Assembly: GCF_018271995.1 (NCBI RefSeq)
Contig: NZ_JAGUCO010000004.1
Span: 186,001 to 250,000, forward strand
Origin: Carboxylicivirga linearis
GTDB taxonomy: Bacteria > Bacteroidota > Bacteroidia > Bacteroidales > Marinilabiliaceae
Direction: 5' to 3'
DNA: 64,000 nt
Below the pieces are notes generated by a model that made no database searches, was not told where the DNA came from, and was given only the letters and a program-made list of their open reading frames with translations. Position numbers and translations under genes: made by a program. Below are positions 31,151 through 39,787 of this stretch, piece after piece. Each line of letters begins with the position of its first letter. Position 1 is the stretch's first letter.

Positions 31151-32605
31151 ATGAAGCATCTGTTAATCATTATATCAACATTGGTTTTATTGAGCGCCTG
31201 CAATGAAACCTTTAAAGTTAAAAAGACCTATTCCACAGTTCCTGATCTATTTCCTGATTACATTGGAGTTACTATTCCGTGTAATATTGCACCCTTAAAT
31301 TTTAAGGTTAACGAAGATTACTCAAAAATAGATGTTGTATTGGAAACAAAGAATGAATCCATCCATGTACAACATAATGATTTTGCCAATTTTCCTATCG
31401 ATCCGTGGAGAGAACTTTTAAATGCAAATAAAGGTGATAGCATTCAAGTTAAAGTATCGATCAAAAAAGAAAACGACTGGTACGCCTATCAACCTTTCAG
31501 CATTTATGTTAGTGATGATGCCATTGATGATTATCTTGCCTATCGACTCATTGCTCCAGGCTATGAAGTGTATAGTAAAATGGGTATTTATCAACGATCT
31601 CTTCAGGATTTTAAACAAGATGCTATTTACGAAAATACATTAGTACAAGGCAGCTGCGTAAATTGCCACTCGTTTAGAATGGGTTCTGCAAAAGATATGA
31701 GTATGCACATCAGGGGCAAACAAGGTGGAACTGTTTTACTTACCGACAATAAAATGGAAGTGCTTAAAACCAAAACCGTTGAAACCCTTTCAAAGTTTGT
31801 TTATCCATACTGGCATCCATCAGGCAATTATATGGCATATACTTTAAACGATACCCATCAGGTTTTTCACTCATCGAGCAATAAACGTGTAGAGGTATTT
31901 GATAATGCATCTGATGTAATTGTTTATGACATAGCCAAAAATGAAATCATAAAATGTGATGCATTAATGTCAGACTCCGTATTTGAGACTTTCCCGTCAT
32001 TCTCTCCCGATGGTAAAACATTGTATTTCTGCTCGGCTAAAACAGAAATAATGCCAGTGGAATACACTAAAGTTAAATACAATTTATGTAGCATCAGTTT
32101 TGATCCTCAAAATGGAACCTTTGGGACTAAAGTTGATACTTTATTTAAAGCTTCCAACATTGGAAAAAGCGTCACATTTCCTCGTCCATCACCCGACGGA
32201 AAATACGTGATGTTTACCTTGGTTGATTATGGAAACTTTTCTATCTGGCATAAGGAAGCTGATTTATTCTTATTAGATACCGAAACAAATAAAGTTACAG
32301 CCATTGATGCTGCTAACAGCGATGATACAGAAAGTTATCATTCCTGGTCGTCAGATAGTAGATGGTTTGTGTTTAGCAGCCGCAGGTTAAATGGTTTGTA
32401 CACTCGACCATATATTGCACATCTTAATGCTGACGGTATAGTTGGAAAGCCTTTTTTATTGCCTCAGAAAGATATCAACCATTACGATGATTTATTATTT
32501 TCATATAATATTCCTGAGTTTATAACAGAAAAGGTTAATATTGACATTCCAAAATTAGAAGCTCAATTGAAAGGGGAAGGAAAACAAGTAAGGGTACGAA
32601 ATTAG
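31151..32605 (+). CDS. Beta-propeller lipoprotein with single CXXCH haem motif, copy 2
   Basis: ATG 31151 gives a lipoprotein signal (lipobox LSAC); the upstream in-frame ATG at 31100 would lie inside the preceding gene. The 484-residue protein is collinear with copy 1. Shared features include the N-terminal P-D-Y-I-G-V-T-I-P-C-N-I-A-P-L-N-F, the haem motif C169-V-N-C172-H173, S-M-H-I-R-G-K-Q-G-G-T, and the propeller motifs F-P-S-F-S-P-D-G-K and S-Y-H-S-W-S-S-D-S-R-W-F-V-F-S-S. Conservation of both cysteines, the histidine and the following methionine in the two diverged copies argues that haem is functional. Attachment would need a Ccm/Ccs system encoded elsewhere. Confidence 0.8.
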   Translation: MKHLLIIISTLVLLSACNETFKVKKTYSTVPDLFPDYIGVTIPCNIAPLNFKVNEDYSKIDVVLETKNESIHVQHNDFANFPIDPWRELLNANKGDSIQVKVSIKKENDWYAYQPFSIYVSDDAIDDYLAYRLIAPGYEVYSKMGIYQRSLQDFKQDAIYENTLVQGSCVNCHSFRMGSAKDMSMHIRGKQGGTVLLTDNKMEVLKTKTVETLSKFVYPYWHPSGNYMAYTLNDTHQVFHSSSNKRVEVFDNASDVIVYDIAKNEIIKCDALMSDSVFETFPSFSPDGKTLYFCSAKTEIMPVEYTKVKYNLCSISFDPQNGTFGTKVDTLFKASNIGKSVTFPRPSPDGKYVMFTLVDYGNFSIWHKEADLFLLDTETNKVTAIDAANSDDTESYHSWSSDSRWFVFSSRRLNGLYTRPYIAHLNADGIVGKPFLLPQKDINHYDDLLFSYNIPEFITEKVNIDIPKLEAQLKGEGKQVRVRN

Positions 32606-32615
32606 GAAAACGAAT

Positions 32616-33830
32616 ATGACTGGGAACGTGATAAAACGAGTTTATAAAGTTATTCAACCACTTGAGAGGGGTGATTTACACCGAGAATGGCAGAGTTGCA
32701 TTAACCAAATTAGTCAACTAAAATTGAATCACATCTTTAAAATCACTGTTTTTGTTGATGAAAAAAACTGGAAAAATGCTCTGAATGAGTTGCCTTCTAA
32801 ATTAAAAGCTGTTTTCCCGAATACATGTCCTGCTTTCACCTTTTTGTCTCAAACACCCGGCTCCAATAAAATTACTATGGAAGTTGGTCTGGTAAATAAC
32901 GATAAGGTTTCTATCAGCCATAAGATGTATCACAACACATCTTTCTCGCTTATTGAATATGAAGGCAATACCGAGTTATGGGCATCCGGGCTTGGATTAA
33001 CATCAGACATTAATGACATAACCTCATCTGCGACTCAGGCATTCGAAGAGTTAATAAGCCTGCTTGCTTCAGAAGGGTTTAGTTTGAATGATGTGGTTCG
33101 TCAATGGAATTATATTCCCAAGATTTTAGGTTTTGAAATGAAGGACGGAAAAGAATGGCAACATTACCAACTTTTCAACGAGGTACGCAGACACTATTAT
33201 AATACTCATCGTACCGTCGAAGGGTATCCTGCCGCAACAGGCATTGGTGTTGCAAAAGGAAGTGTGTCGATTGATATATGTGCCATCAAAACAAAAGACG
33301 CTGATAACATATACTCCATCAATAATCCAGAGCAGGTAAACGCCTATCAATACAAACAAGATGTTCTGATTGGGGAATTGGTTGATGGCACCAGAACCAA
33401 ACAAGCTCCTCAGTTCGAACGGGCAAAACTCATCTCACAACCAAAGTCCGGAACGTTATTTATCTCGGGCACTGCTTCTATTAAAGGACAATACACTATT
33501 GGCATTGATAATATAGACGAGCAGACAAATACTACACTTGGTCTTATGCAGAAACTTTCGGCAACTGCTCAGCACACCAATGAGTATTCAACAAATAATT
33601 CCATCTGCTACTCTTATGCCAGAGTGTACATAAAAAATACAGAGGATTTCAAAGCAGTTCAGTCCATCTGTAAGGATGAGCTTCAAAACATTCCGATAAA
33701 TTTTGTTCAGGCAGACGTTTGCAGAGATAATCTATTGGTTGAAATTGAAGCAGAGATGAATATGAAGCCACAAAAAGACATGCCTTACAATAGCCCTGTA
33801 GACGCTTGTCATCATTCTTTGCAACAATAA
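32616..33830 (+). CDS. Chorismatase-like (FkbO/Hyg5/XanB2-type) RidA-superfamily protein
   Basis: The 404-residue cytoplasmic protein looks like a duplicated RidA/YjgF fold. The central and C-terminal parts have marks of the chorismatase family: R-Q-W-N-Y-I-P (~168), R-x-x-Y-Y-N followed by G-Y-P-A-A-T-G-I-G (~195-210) and F-I-S-G-T-A-S-I-K-G-Q (~283). Known members cleave chorismate to 3- or 4-hydroxybenzoate or a dihydroxy-cyclohexadiene carboxylate. The family fit is by motif only, and active-site residues could not be compared. It follows the second CXXCH gene by 10 bp and precedes the nitroreductase by 9 bp, so it is part of the same operon. Confidence 0.68.
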   Translation: MTGNVIKRVYKVIQPLERGDLHREWQSCINQISQLKLNHIFKITVFVDEKNWKNALNELPSKLKAVFPNTCPAFTFLSQTPGSNKITMEVGLVNNDKVSISHKMYHNTSFSLIEYEGNTELWASGLGLTSDINDITSSATQAFEELISLLASEGFSLNDVVRQWNYIPKILGFEMKDGKEWQHYQLFNEVRRHYYNTHRTVEGYPAATGIGVAKGSVSIDICAIKTKDADNIYSINNPEQVNAYQYKQDVLIGELVDGTRTKQAPQFERAKLISQPKSGTLFISGTASIKGQYTIGIDNIDEQTNTTLGLMQKLSATAQHTNEYSTNNSICYSYARVYIKNTEDFKAVQSICKDELQNIPINFVQADVCRDNLLVEIEAEMNMKPQKDMPYNSPVDACHHSLQQ

Positions 33831-33839
33831 CCATTAAAT

Positions 33840-34367
33840 ATGAAAACGATTGATTTAGTGCAACAAAGAAGAAGTTGCAGGATTTATTCAGAACAAAAAA
33901 TAGAACTTGAAAAGATTGATCAATTAAAGAAGATTGCTTTATGGTCGCCTACTTCAAAAAATAACCGCCCGTGGGAATTTGTCTTTATTGATGATAAGTC
34001 CTTGCTAGAAGAACTTTCGGCGTGCAAACCACACGGTGCAGCTTTTTTAAAAAATGCACCGCTAGCAATTGTAATCTTAGCTGACCCGAATAAAAGTGAT
34101 GTATGGATAGAAGATTGCTCAATAGCTGCATCTTTTCTTCAACTGGGAGCCGAGGACCTGGGATTAGGTAGTTGCTGGATACAAATACGAGAACGAACTC
34201 ATTCCTCAGGCAGCACAGCCTCTGAGCAGGTTAAAAAATTACTGCATGCACCCGCCAATTTAGAAACAGCCAGCATTATAGCCCTTGGATATAAAGGAAA
34301 AGAAAGAAGACCTTATACAGATGAAGACCTGCTAACAGAACGAATTCATTTAAATCAATTTAAGTGA
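33840..34367 (+). CDS. Nitroreductase-family FMN oxidoreductase
   Basis: The 175-residue protein is a typical short nitroreductase: R-R-S-C-R-I-Y near the N-terminus for FMN phosphate binding, P-T-S-K-N-N-R-P-W-E-F-V at ~36-47, a glycine-rich D-L-G-L-G-S-C-W-I segment at ~113, and I-I-A-L-G-Y-K-G near the end. Such enzymes use NAD(P)H to reduce quinones, nitro compounds or similar acceptors. It is the last gene of the operon that starts near 25552; a quinone-like substrate made with the chorismatase-like enzyme is conceivable but unproven. A weak hairpin follows. Confidence 0.85.
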   Translation: MKTIDLVQQRRSCRIYSEQKIELEKIDQLKKIALWSPTSKNNRPWEFVFIDDKSLLEELSACKPHGAAFLKNAPLAIVILADPNKSDVWIEDCSIAASFLQLGAEDLGLGSCWIQIRERTHSSGSTASEQVKKLLHAPANLETASIIALGYKGKERRPYTDEDLLTERIHLNQFK

Positions 34368-34380
34368 ATTCAGTTCACAA

Positions 34381-34409
34381 AAGGCCATATTTTTCCTGTT
34401 ATATGGCTT
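34381..34409 (+). terminator. Weak hairpin terminator after nitroreductase gene
   Basis: AAGGCCATAT (34381-34390) pairs with ATATGGCTT (34401-34409) with one bulged base and a 10-nt loop. The T-tract after it is poor, so termination here may be weak. Confidence 0.4.
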
Positions 34410-34457
34410 ATCCTCTTCCATATCTATGGGTAGATAAATGAAATAAATCCGCCCCTC

Positions 34458-34853
34458 TTACTTACATGAAGTGCTTGAGCAGGAACTACACGAAGAAGGC
34501 TTACAGCTAGCTCCTCCTTCTGTCATTAATTCACCGGCTTGAAAAGTTGGCAGGCTTTTATGAAACATCAATTCAGCATTAAATTTTATTAGTGTACCAA
34601 TGGCTTTGTAAACCGAAATTCCCATTTCTTTGAATACTTTTAGAGCCATCATTTGTATTTCTGGAGTTATTATTGCCCTGATATCCTCTTTTTTAATCCA
34701 CTCTGAAAAATCTTTAATCTCAGTTCTATTCACCACTTCCACTTTTTCAGTTTGTGTATCATAGGTACCCATTAACCCACTTTTGGTGAAATCATTTGAT
34801 AACACTACCTGCGCCTCTCCTGTTAATCCTGCTGCTGGAAATCCAATTTTCAT
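34458..34853 (-). CDS. NifX/NifB-type iron-molybdenum cofactor family protein with Cys-rich tail
   Basis: I start at ATG 34853 because the family begins M-K-I-G-F-P; the longer frame overlaps the upstream gene. The 131-residue protein has the dinitrogenase iron-molybdenum cofactor fold: G-F-P-A-A-G-L-T-G-E-A at the start, D-F-S-E-W-I-K-K-E-D-I-R-A-I-I-T, and M-G-I-S-V-Y-K-A-I-G-T-L. The last residues carry five cysteines (S-C-K-P-S-S-C-S-S-C-S-S-T-S-C-K), which could bind metal or an Fe-S cluster. It lies 25 bp after the nitrogenase-associated gene. No nif structural gene is in the window. Confidence 0.8.
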   Translation of the reverse strand: MKIGFPAAGLTGEAQVVLSNDFTKSGLMGTYDTQTEKVEVVNRTEIKDFSEWIKKEDIRAIITPEIQMMALKVFKEMGISVYKAIGTLIKFNAELMFHKSLPTFQAGELMTEGGASCKPSSCSSCSSTSCK

Positions 34854-34878
34854 AGTATTAATTTTTAAGGTTATTATT

Positions 34879-35289
34879 TTACTTTTCGTCACAACTCGAT
34901 TGTCCTTGAGTTTTTGGACAACTTAGCAATGTAACATCAATCTCTTCTTTCATTAGCTCTTTAGCCAAATCACTGTCAAAACCACATCCGTAACTAGATC
35001 CTACTTTTATTAAGGGTCGCTTAATAAGGTAAGGGTCGCTAACCATTGCATTCAATGCTTCTTCTTTAGATAAGGAGAAAGGATCTATTTCGCCTGATTT
35101 GATGCGTGGAGCACTTATATTAAACCATTCTTTAAACTGACGCGATTCAAGAAACTTTAGTAAGTCGCTTGCTGTCCATGGTTCTTCCAATAGGTTGTAC
35201 GAAATAACTTTATATCCTTTATCTTTTAACAATACCTTTTGCTTGGTATTATTAATGCATCCTGGCTTTTCATAAAAATGTACCTCCAT
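34879..35289 (-). CDS. Nitrogenase-associated ArsC-like protein
   Basis: The 136-residue product (start at ATG 35289; an ATG at 35313 would add eight residues) begins with V-H-F-Y-E-K-P-G-C-I-N-N-T-K-Q-K, and has W-F-N-I-S-A-P-R-I-K-S-G-E-I and D-P-Y-L-I-K-R-P-L-I-K-V. This is the pattern of the 'nitrogenase-associated protein' branch of the ArsC/thioredoxin-like family, usually found in nif clusters. The cysteine in P-G-C is kept. An odd C-terminal S-C-P-K-T-Q-G-Q-S-S-C-D-E-K adds two further cysteines. Its partner downstream is NifX-like. Confidence 0.82.
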   Translation of the reverse strand: MEVHFYEKPGCINNTKQKVLLKDKGYKVISYNLLEEPWTASDLLKFLESRQFKEWFNISAPRIKSGEIDPFSLSKEEALNAMVSDPYLIKRPLIKVGSSYGCGFDSDLAKELMKEEIDVTLLSCPKTQGQSSCDEK

Positions 35290-35539
35290 ATCATCAACAT
35301 TTTTGTCAATCATTATTCGAAAACTACCTTAACAAACAATAAAACAAGCTATATACCAAAGAAGCTAGATGGCTGATTATATGAGCACCTACTAACAGAA
35401 TCTGACAATAATGTAGAAAAATATCAACAGGGTCTACAATAGTGAAGTCTACAACAATTTATAGCTGAAATAATAAGCTCAAGACTTCCCTTTTAACCAA
35501 TATAGTCGTATCTTGTATACAAGGGTTAGAAGGGAAAAG

Positions 35540-36010
35540 ATGAAAAAGTTGGCATGTTTTATATTAACGCTATGGATTCTGTTACCTAACGGGTTAGTAG
35601 CCCAATTGAAGGATCACAAACTTATCAATAAAGTTAACCAACCAACTCAATATTCCTTAAATGCACTACCCCTTAATTCTATCTATAACGAAAACATTTT
35701 CATTTTCACTTACGAAAGAATTTTTCCTCAATCCGATCGTTTTGGCTTCACTTTAAAAGGAGGAATATTGATTTTTGATCCATTTCTATGGGTAGCTGAT
35801 GCGGGAATTATTACAGGAGGATCGAAACACTATTTCGAAACAGCCATTGGAGGTATTATCGATCCTGCCTTTGGCGATTTTAGTTTTCTAACCATCAGAG
35901 CCAATTACCGATATCAGGCAACAAAAGGATTCGTTTTTAAAATAGGACCAATTGCAGGCCCGCCTGATAATTTCATTCTTCCTCTAGTTTCTTTTGGTTA
36001 TGCCTTTTGA
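35540..36010 (+). CDS. Small exported protein, probably outer-membrane beta-barrel
   Basis: ATG 35540 has a good ribosome-binding sequence (AGAAGGG) and starts a signal peptide (MKKLACFILT..., ending GLVAQ); the frame extended to a TTG at 35513 has no such merit. The mature ~135 residues have alternating polar and aromatic strands and end in V-S-F-G-Y-A-F with terminal phenylalanine, the mark of a small outer-membrane barrel. No family is recognised. It is a single gene followed by a strong bidirectional terminator. Confidence 0.68.
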   Translation: MKKLACFILTLWILLPNGLVAQLKDHKLINKVNQPTQYSLNALPLNSIYNENIFIFTYERIFPQSDRFGFTLKGGILIFDPFLWVADAGIITGGSKHYFETAIGGIIDPAFGDFSFLTIRANYRYQATKGFVFKIGPIAGPPDNFILPLVSFGYAF

Positions 36011-36022
36011 AAACCACAAAAA

Positions 36023-36055
36023 AAAGCTACACTAGAATAAAACAAGTGTAGCTTT
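36023..36055. terminator. Bidirectional terminator between convergent genes
   Basis: AAAGCTACACT (36023-36033) pairs with AGTGTAGCTTT (36045-36055). A-rich sequence precedes it and T residues follow, so it works for the plus-strand barrel gene and for the minus-strand gene ending at 36078. Confidence 0.85.
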
Positions 36056-36077
36056 AAAATTATATATAATTCAACTT

Positions 36078-36677
36078 TTACTTTACAAAATCGAAATAAT
36101 AAGCTGTTTGTCCAGAATAAAGAGTAGCTCTGTAATTGTTCCCTTCTTTCAATCTCACAATAGTCTGTTTACGTGAAAACAATTTATCATCTCCTACTGA
36201 TTTTTCAATGATACGCTTATTAGAATCCATATCCTCAATTACTAAATAAAGAGAATTTTCGTCGCCATTAATATGACTTACTAATAAGTTTTCATCTTCC
36301 AAAACAAACATTTTAACCTTATTAGCAACATCATCATTGATTGCCTTTCTGTATTGAATTACATTATTATTCACTACTTCCAATTCAGTAGACATATCGC
36401 CATCTTTATTAACCAATCCTACAGTGTAGTTCTTAGCTCCTCCTTCAACAAAATCAAGACGTTGATGAATCCTTACCTGATTTTTAATGTCTTTTTCAAT
36501 CATCACTTTATCAGTACTTGCATCCTTAATTACTAAATAATCAAACTGATTATCTGTATTAATTGCAGAAACAACAGGCTCATTGTATCTTTTGTTATTA
36601 AACACTTTCACATTGTCTGAAGCCTTCATTTGCATTCCTAAAGCAAACACTAACATTCCAACTAAATACTTTTTCAT
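36078..36677 (-). CDS. Secreted protein of unknown function with two similar beta domains
   Basis: The 199-residue protein has a signal peptide (MKKYLVGMLV..., cut near MKAS). The mature part contains two similar units: the first has D-Y-L-V-I-K-D-A-S-T-D-K-V-M-I-E-K-D and the second L-Y-L-V-I-E-D-M-D-S-N-K-R-I-I-E-K-S, about 90 residues apart. This suggests an internal duplication of a small beta-sandwich. Pairs like this occur in secreted Bacteroidota proteins near T9SS substrates, but I recognise no named family and propose no function. Confidence 0.65.
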   Translation of the reverse strand: MKKYLVGMLVFALGMQMKASDNVKVFNNKRYNEPVVSAINTDNQFDYLVIKDASTDKVMIEKDIKNQVRIHQRLDFVEGGAKNYTVGLVNKDGDMSTELEVVNNNVIQYRKAINDDVANKVKMFVLEDENLLVSHINGDENSLYLVIEDMDSNKRIIEKSVGDDKLFSRKQTIVRLKEGNNYRATLYSGQTAYYFDFVK

Positions 36678-37076
36678 CTCTAAACTTATTTTTAATTATT
36701 AAATTTTTTCTAACTGGTTATTACAGTTTATTTATTGGTTATCAACTCACCGCTATAACATCAATAAATTTTATGCCATAAGCCCATAGTTAAATGATTC
36801 TTAACAGGCGTTAACAAGTATTTTATAAGTTCAAAAGGATTTATAATCAACACGTTTACTAAAGTAAATCAGCAACACAGAAGTTCTGTCTATTAAATTA
36901 CAATTTGGGGATTACAATTCAACTTGTTAAAATCTCTTTTAGAAATATTAACTAATTGATTTTGAATAGATATTAATGAGCTAAAATTTATATGGAAAGA
37001 AAAAACCTGCTTCATTCATTTGAAACAGGTTTAGATTACATGAAAATAACGGCCGATCTTATCTTCATGCTAAACT
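36678..37076. other. 399-bp gene-free stretch
   Basis: The stretch holds the upstream region of the gene at 36078-36677 and, at its right end, the terminator of the minus-strand gene at 37077. It is strongly AT-rich. I saw no convincing -7/-33 promoter pair for the minus strand, and no coding frame. Confidence 0.5.
37003..37032 (-). terminator. Terminator of the TPR/PD40 gene
   Basis: AAACCTG (37003-37009) pairs with CAGGTTT (37026-37032), extended by further TTC/GAA pairs inside. On the minus strand the hairpin is followed by TTTTTTCTTT, a good U-tract, 45 bp beyond the stop codon of the gene at 37077. Confidence 0.75.
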
Positions 37077-39029
37077 CTAGTTTAGTTTCAATGTTTCCAG
37101 TTCTTTTATCGGACGCACAAAAGAATCATCAAATCGACCCATATTTAATAGATCCTTTCTGGCTTTGACAGATTCTTCCTTATTATTATAGACTCCATAT
37201 ACATAACGAGTATATCCATCAGCGCATTTATATGATTGAATATCATCTTTTTTCAACCCTTTAAAATATAGAAATGCAAATACAGGCTTCCGTTTTAAAG
37301 CAAGAATCTGAACCGTATAGTAATCCACCTTTTTCACATTCTGCATCTCTTTGATAATCTGTTCCTCAATCTGTTTTGCATCTTTTTCAAAGTTCTTACT
37401 CTCTATCATCTGAACCAAAGGAGGCTCCATCCTGATATCTTCAAATGAATAAACCGGAATTTCTTTTTCGTATGCCATCTGAGGTGTAACATCTAAAACC
37501 GAAGATCTAACCTCTTCTTCACCCTTCTTTTCTTTAATGTCATATTCTTGTCCGGCTTCCAGAAACATCAAATACTTACCTGATTCTTCATCGGGCCTAT
37601 AATCACCTACTAATTCATTATCTGATTGACGGGTAACCATAATTCTAACCGATCCTTCATTCAGCAAAGATTTATCCTGAACCTCGCCCTCGATAACAGC
37701 CAACTCGCCTTCAAAAGCATCATCAAATTCTACTTTATAAATATCCGAACCACCATAATTATCATTAAATCGGGCTGAGGCATAGTAAGCTTTGCTTTTA
37801 TCCAGAGTAGGGTAAAAGAAAAAGTCATCATCAGGTGTGTTTATTGGATAGCCAAGATTTACAGGCTCTTCCCATGTACTATCTGGCCTCATTTGAGTAA
37901 AGAAAACATCCATTCGCCCCATACTGCTATGACCTTCAGAAGCAAAATACAGTGTTTTCCCATCCGGATGAATCATTGCTGTTTCTTCGTCATATTTGGT
38001 ATTTACATTAGGTCCCAGGTTACGCACCTTCCCCCAATTACCATCATCCGTTTTTTTGACCATATAAATATCGGTACCTCCCCATCCACCTTCTCTATTA
38101 CTCACAAAAAACAAGGTACTTTTATCTGCCGATAAGGAGGCATGTGTTTCATCGGCTGGTGTATTAATCGGATATGGCAGCTTTTCTGGCTCAAGCCATT
38201 CTTCGTTTTTGTATTTACTTACATATATACTTTTACCCTCATCGTCATTTCGGTAGATAAACAACTCTTTACCGTCAGCCGATAAGGACAAAGCTGATTC
38301 ATGCTCTGATTTTCTGAAGAAATGGGTCAAGGAAGATGCTTTCTGCCATTCCCCATCAAAATACGCAGTATAAATTTTTTCGGGATACTGACCGTCTTCA
38401 TGCTTTGCTAGTTTAGCATCTGACCGACGAGAAGTAAAAATTACCAAATCATCAAAAACAGTGACTAATGGGCTATGATCATCGTATTTACTATTAATTT
38501 TCTCACCCAAATTAGTAATTGTAATATCAATAGGATTCTGAAGGTACACTTTAGCATTCTCACACATACTTTTTTCTTTACTTATCAAGTCAAGTAAATC
38601 TACCTGTGTGTCATCAATGTTTTTTTCGATATATGAATAAATATCAAGTGCCTTATCGGTTTCCATTATTACTTGATAACACTTTGCGAGTGTGAGCTGC
38701 AAATCAATACCCATATTAGAAAATGCATCCTCATTTTCTAACTGAGCAAACCCCTTTTCTAGATAAATCAATGCTGAATCTGCACTATTATTGAGATTCA
38801 GGTAACAGATACCCAAATGTAAATACCCTTCAATAAAACCCGGAGAGTCATCTATTATATCTTTAAATATCTCAATAGCTTTACTAAAATTACCTACTTC
38901 TTCGTACTGAAAAGCCTTATTTAACTCTCTGTTTTTAACGCTTTTATCAGAGCCTGACTGCCCATGGGCAAATAAATTAATTACCCCCAATAAAACGATA
39001 GATATACTATATCTCCACCCCCTAAACAT
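37077..39029 (-). CDS. Exported TPR / PD40-propeller protein with SPOR-like C-terminus
   Basis: The 650-residue protein has a signal peptide (ending FAHGQ). Residues ~30-160 are tetratricopeptide repeats (F-S-K-A-I-E-I-F-K-D-I, Y-L-H-L-G-I-C-Y). Residues ~190-430 form a PD40 propeller (S-L-S-A-D-G-K-E-L-F-I, S-N-R-E-G-G-W-G-G-T-D-I-Y, I-H-P-D-G-K-T-L-Y-F-A-S-E-G). A short beta domain follows, and then Y-Y-T-V-Q-I-L-A-L to the end looks like a SPOR domain, which binds denuded peptidoglycan. The order resembles PorE of the type IX system, but PorE ends in an OmpA domain. A cell-wall-linked scaffold is likely; T9SS membership is a guess. Confidence 0.75.
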   Translation of the reverse strand: MFRGWRYSISIVLLGVINLFAHGQSGSDKSVKNRELNKAFQYEEVGNFSKAIEIFKDIIDDSPGFIEGYLHLGICYLNLNNSADSALIYLEKGFAQLENEDAFSNMGIDLQLTLAKCYQVIMETDKALDIYSYIEKNIDDTQVDLLDLISKEKSMCENAKVYLQNPIDITITNLGEKINSKYDDHSPLVTVFDDLVIFTSRRSDAKLAKHEDGQYPEKIYTAYFDGEWQKASSLTHFFRKSEHESALSLSADGKELFIYRNDDEGKSIYVSKYKNEEWLEPEKLPYPINTPADETHASLSADKSTLFFVSNREGGWGGTDIYMVKKTDDGNWGKVRNLGPNVNTKYDEETAMIHPDGKTLYFASEGHSSMGRMDVFFTQMRPDSTWEEPVNLGYPINTPDDDFFFYPTLDKSKAYYASARFNDNYGGSDIYKVEFDDAFEGELAVIEGEVQDKSLLNEGSVRIMVTRQSDNELVGDYRPDEESGKYLMFLEAGQEYDIKEKKGEEEVRSSVLDVTPQMAYEKEIPVYSFEDIRMEPPLVQMIESKNFEKDAKQIEEQIIKEMQNVKKVDYYTVQILALKRKPVFAFLYFKGLKKDDIQSYKCADGYTRYVYGVYNNKEESVKARKDLLNMGRFDDSFVRPIKELETLKLN

Positions 39030-39274
39030 AAAGAATTCTAATCTTTAGCATACTTACAAATAAAGTCAATTTTTTATAATCATCTCAATTTCAGACTAAA
39101 AATAACAATAAAGTATCTAACAAGTTTTAAACAATTAAACACAAGGGATTGTTTGGCCCTGATTTTCTGACTATTACACACATCCCTACTTTTTCGACTC
39201 ATTTATTTAAAGTTTAACCAAAGGAATAACTCTGTAAAAATCGTCTAATAATCAAATCTCTAAATTTAAAATAC

Positions 39275-39658
39275 ATGAAAAAATTGATTTTTGCCGCGGT
39301 GATATCCCTCCTGGTTTCAGTTACTGCAATATCACAAAACAGCAGGCCTAATTCAGAAGAATTTGTTAAAAGACAAACTGAACAAATGGTTAAAGATTTA
39401 GATCTTAACGAAAAACAAACAAAGCAGGTGTCTGATCTTAATACAAAATTTGCAGAGCAAATGAAGAAGGCTCGTGATGAGAATCAAGGCAACAGGGATA
39501 AGATGCGAGCATCGATGAAGAAAATGAGGGATGACAGAAACGCAGAGTTAAAAAAAATTCTAACTGACGAACAGTATAAAAAGCACCTTGAACTTCAGGA
39601 ACAAAGAATGAAAGAACGTGGCAGACGTGGTGGTGGCGGACCTCGTCAAAATAGATAA
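39275..39658 (+). CDS. Periplasmic helical protein, DUF4890 / Spy-like
   Basis: The 127-residue protein has a signal peptide (MKKLIFAAVI..., ending AISQ). The mature part is highly charged and helical, with D-L-D-L-N-E-K-Q-T-K-Q-V and I-L-T-D-E-Q-Y-K-K-H-L-E-L repeated in the style of the LTxxQ motif of Spy/CpxP, and ends in a G-R-R-G-G-G-G-P-R tail. This fits DUF4890 of Bacteroidota. By analogy it may be a periplasmic chaperone or stress sensor. It is a single gene between its own promoter region and a strong terminator. Confidence 0.8.
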   Translation: MKKLIFAAVISLLVSVTAISQNSRPNSEEFVKRQTEQMVKDLDLNEKQTKQVSDLNTKFAEQMKKARDENQGNRDKMRASMKKMRDDRNAELKKILTDEQYKKHLELQEQRMKERGRRGGGGPRQNR

Positions 39659-39698
39659 AAAAAAGGATTTAGTTCATAAATTTGGTTTTAGTTAACTG

Positions 39699-39730
39699 AA
39701 CCTGCAACTACTTTAGTTGCAGGTTTCTTT
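39699..39730 (+). terminator. Rho-independent terminator
   Basis: AACCTGCAACTA (39699-39710) pairs perfectly with TAGTTGCAGGTT (39714-39725) around a 3-nt loop, followed by TTCTTT. It ends the DUF4890 transcript and insulates rbfA. Confidence 0.88.
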
Positions 39731-39787
39731 ATATAAAATGAATAATCCATCGAAAAATCTTAATTTCGCAGCTGTAAATACATAGCA

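Noticed and set aside
37077-39029. Assignment as the T9SS gene porE
   Set aside because: The OmpA C-terminal domain that defines PorE is missing, and no other por/spr genes are nearby.
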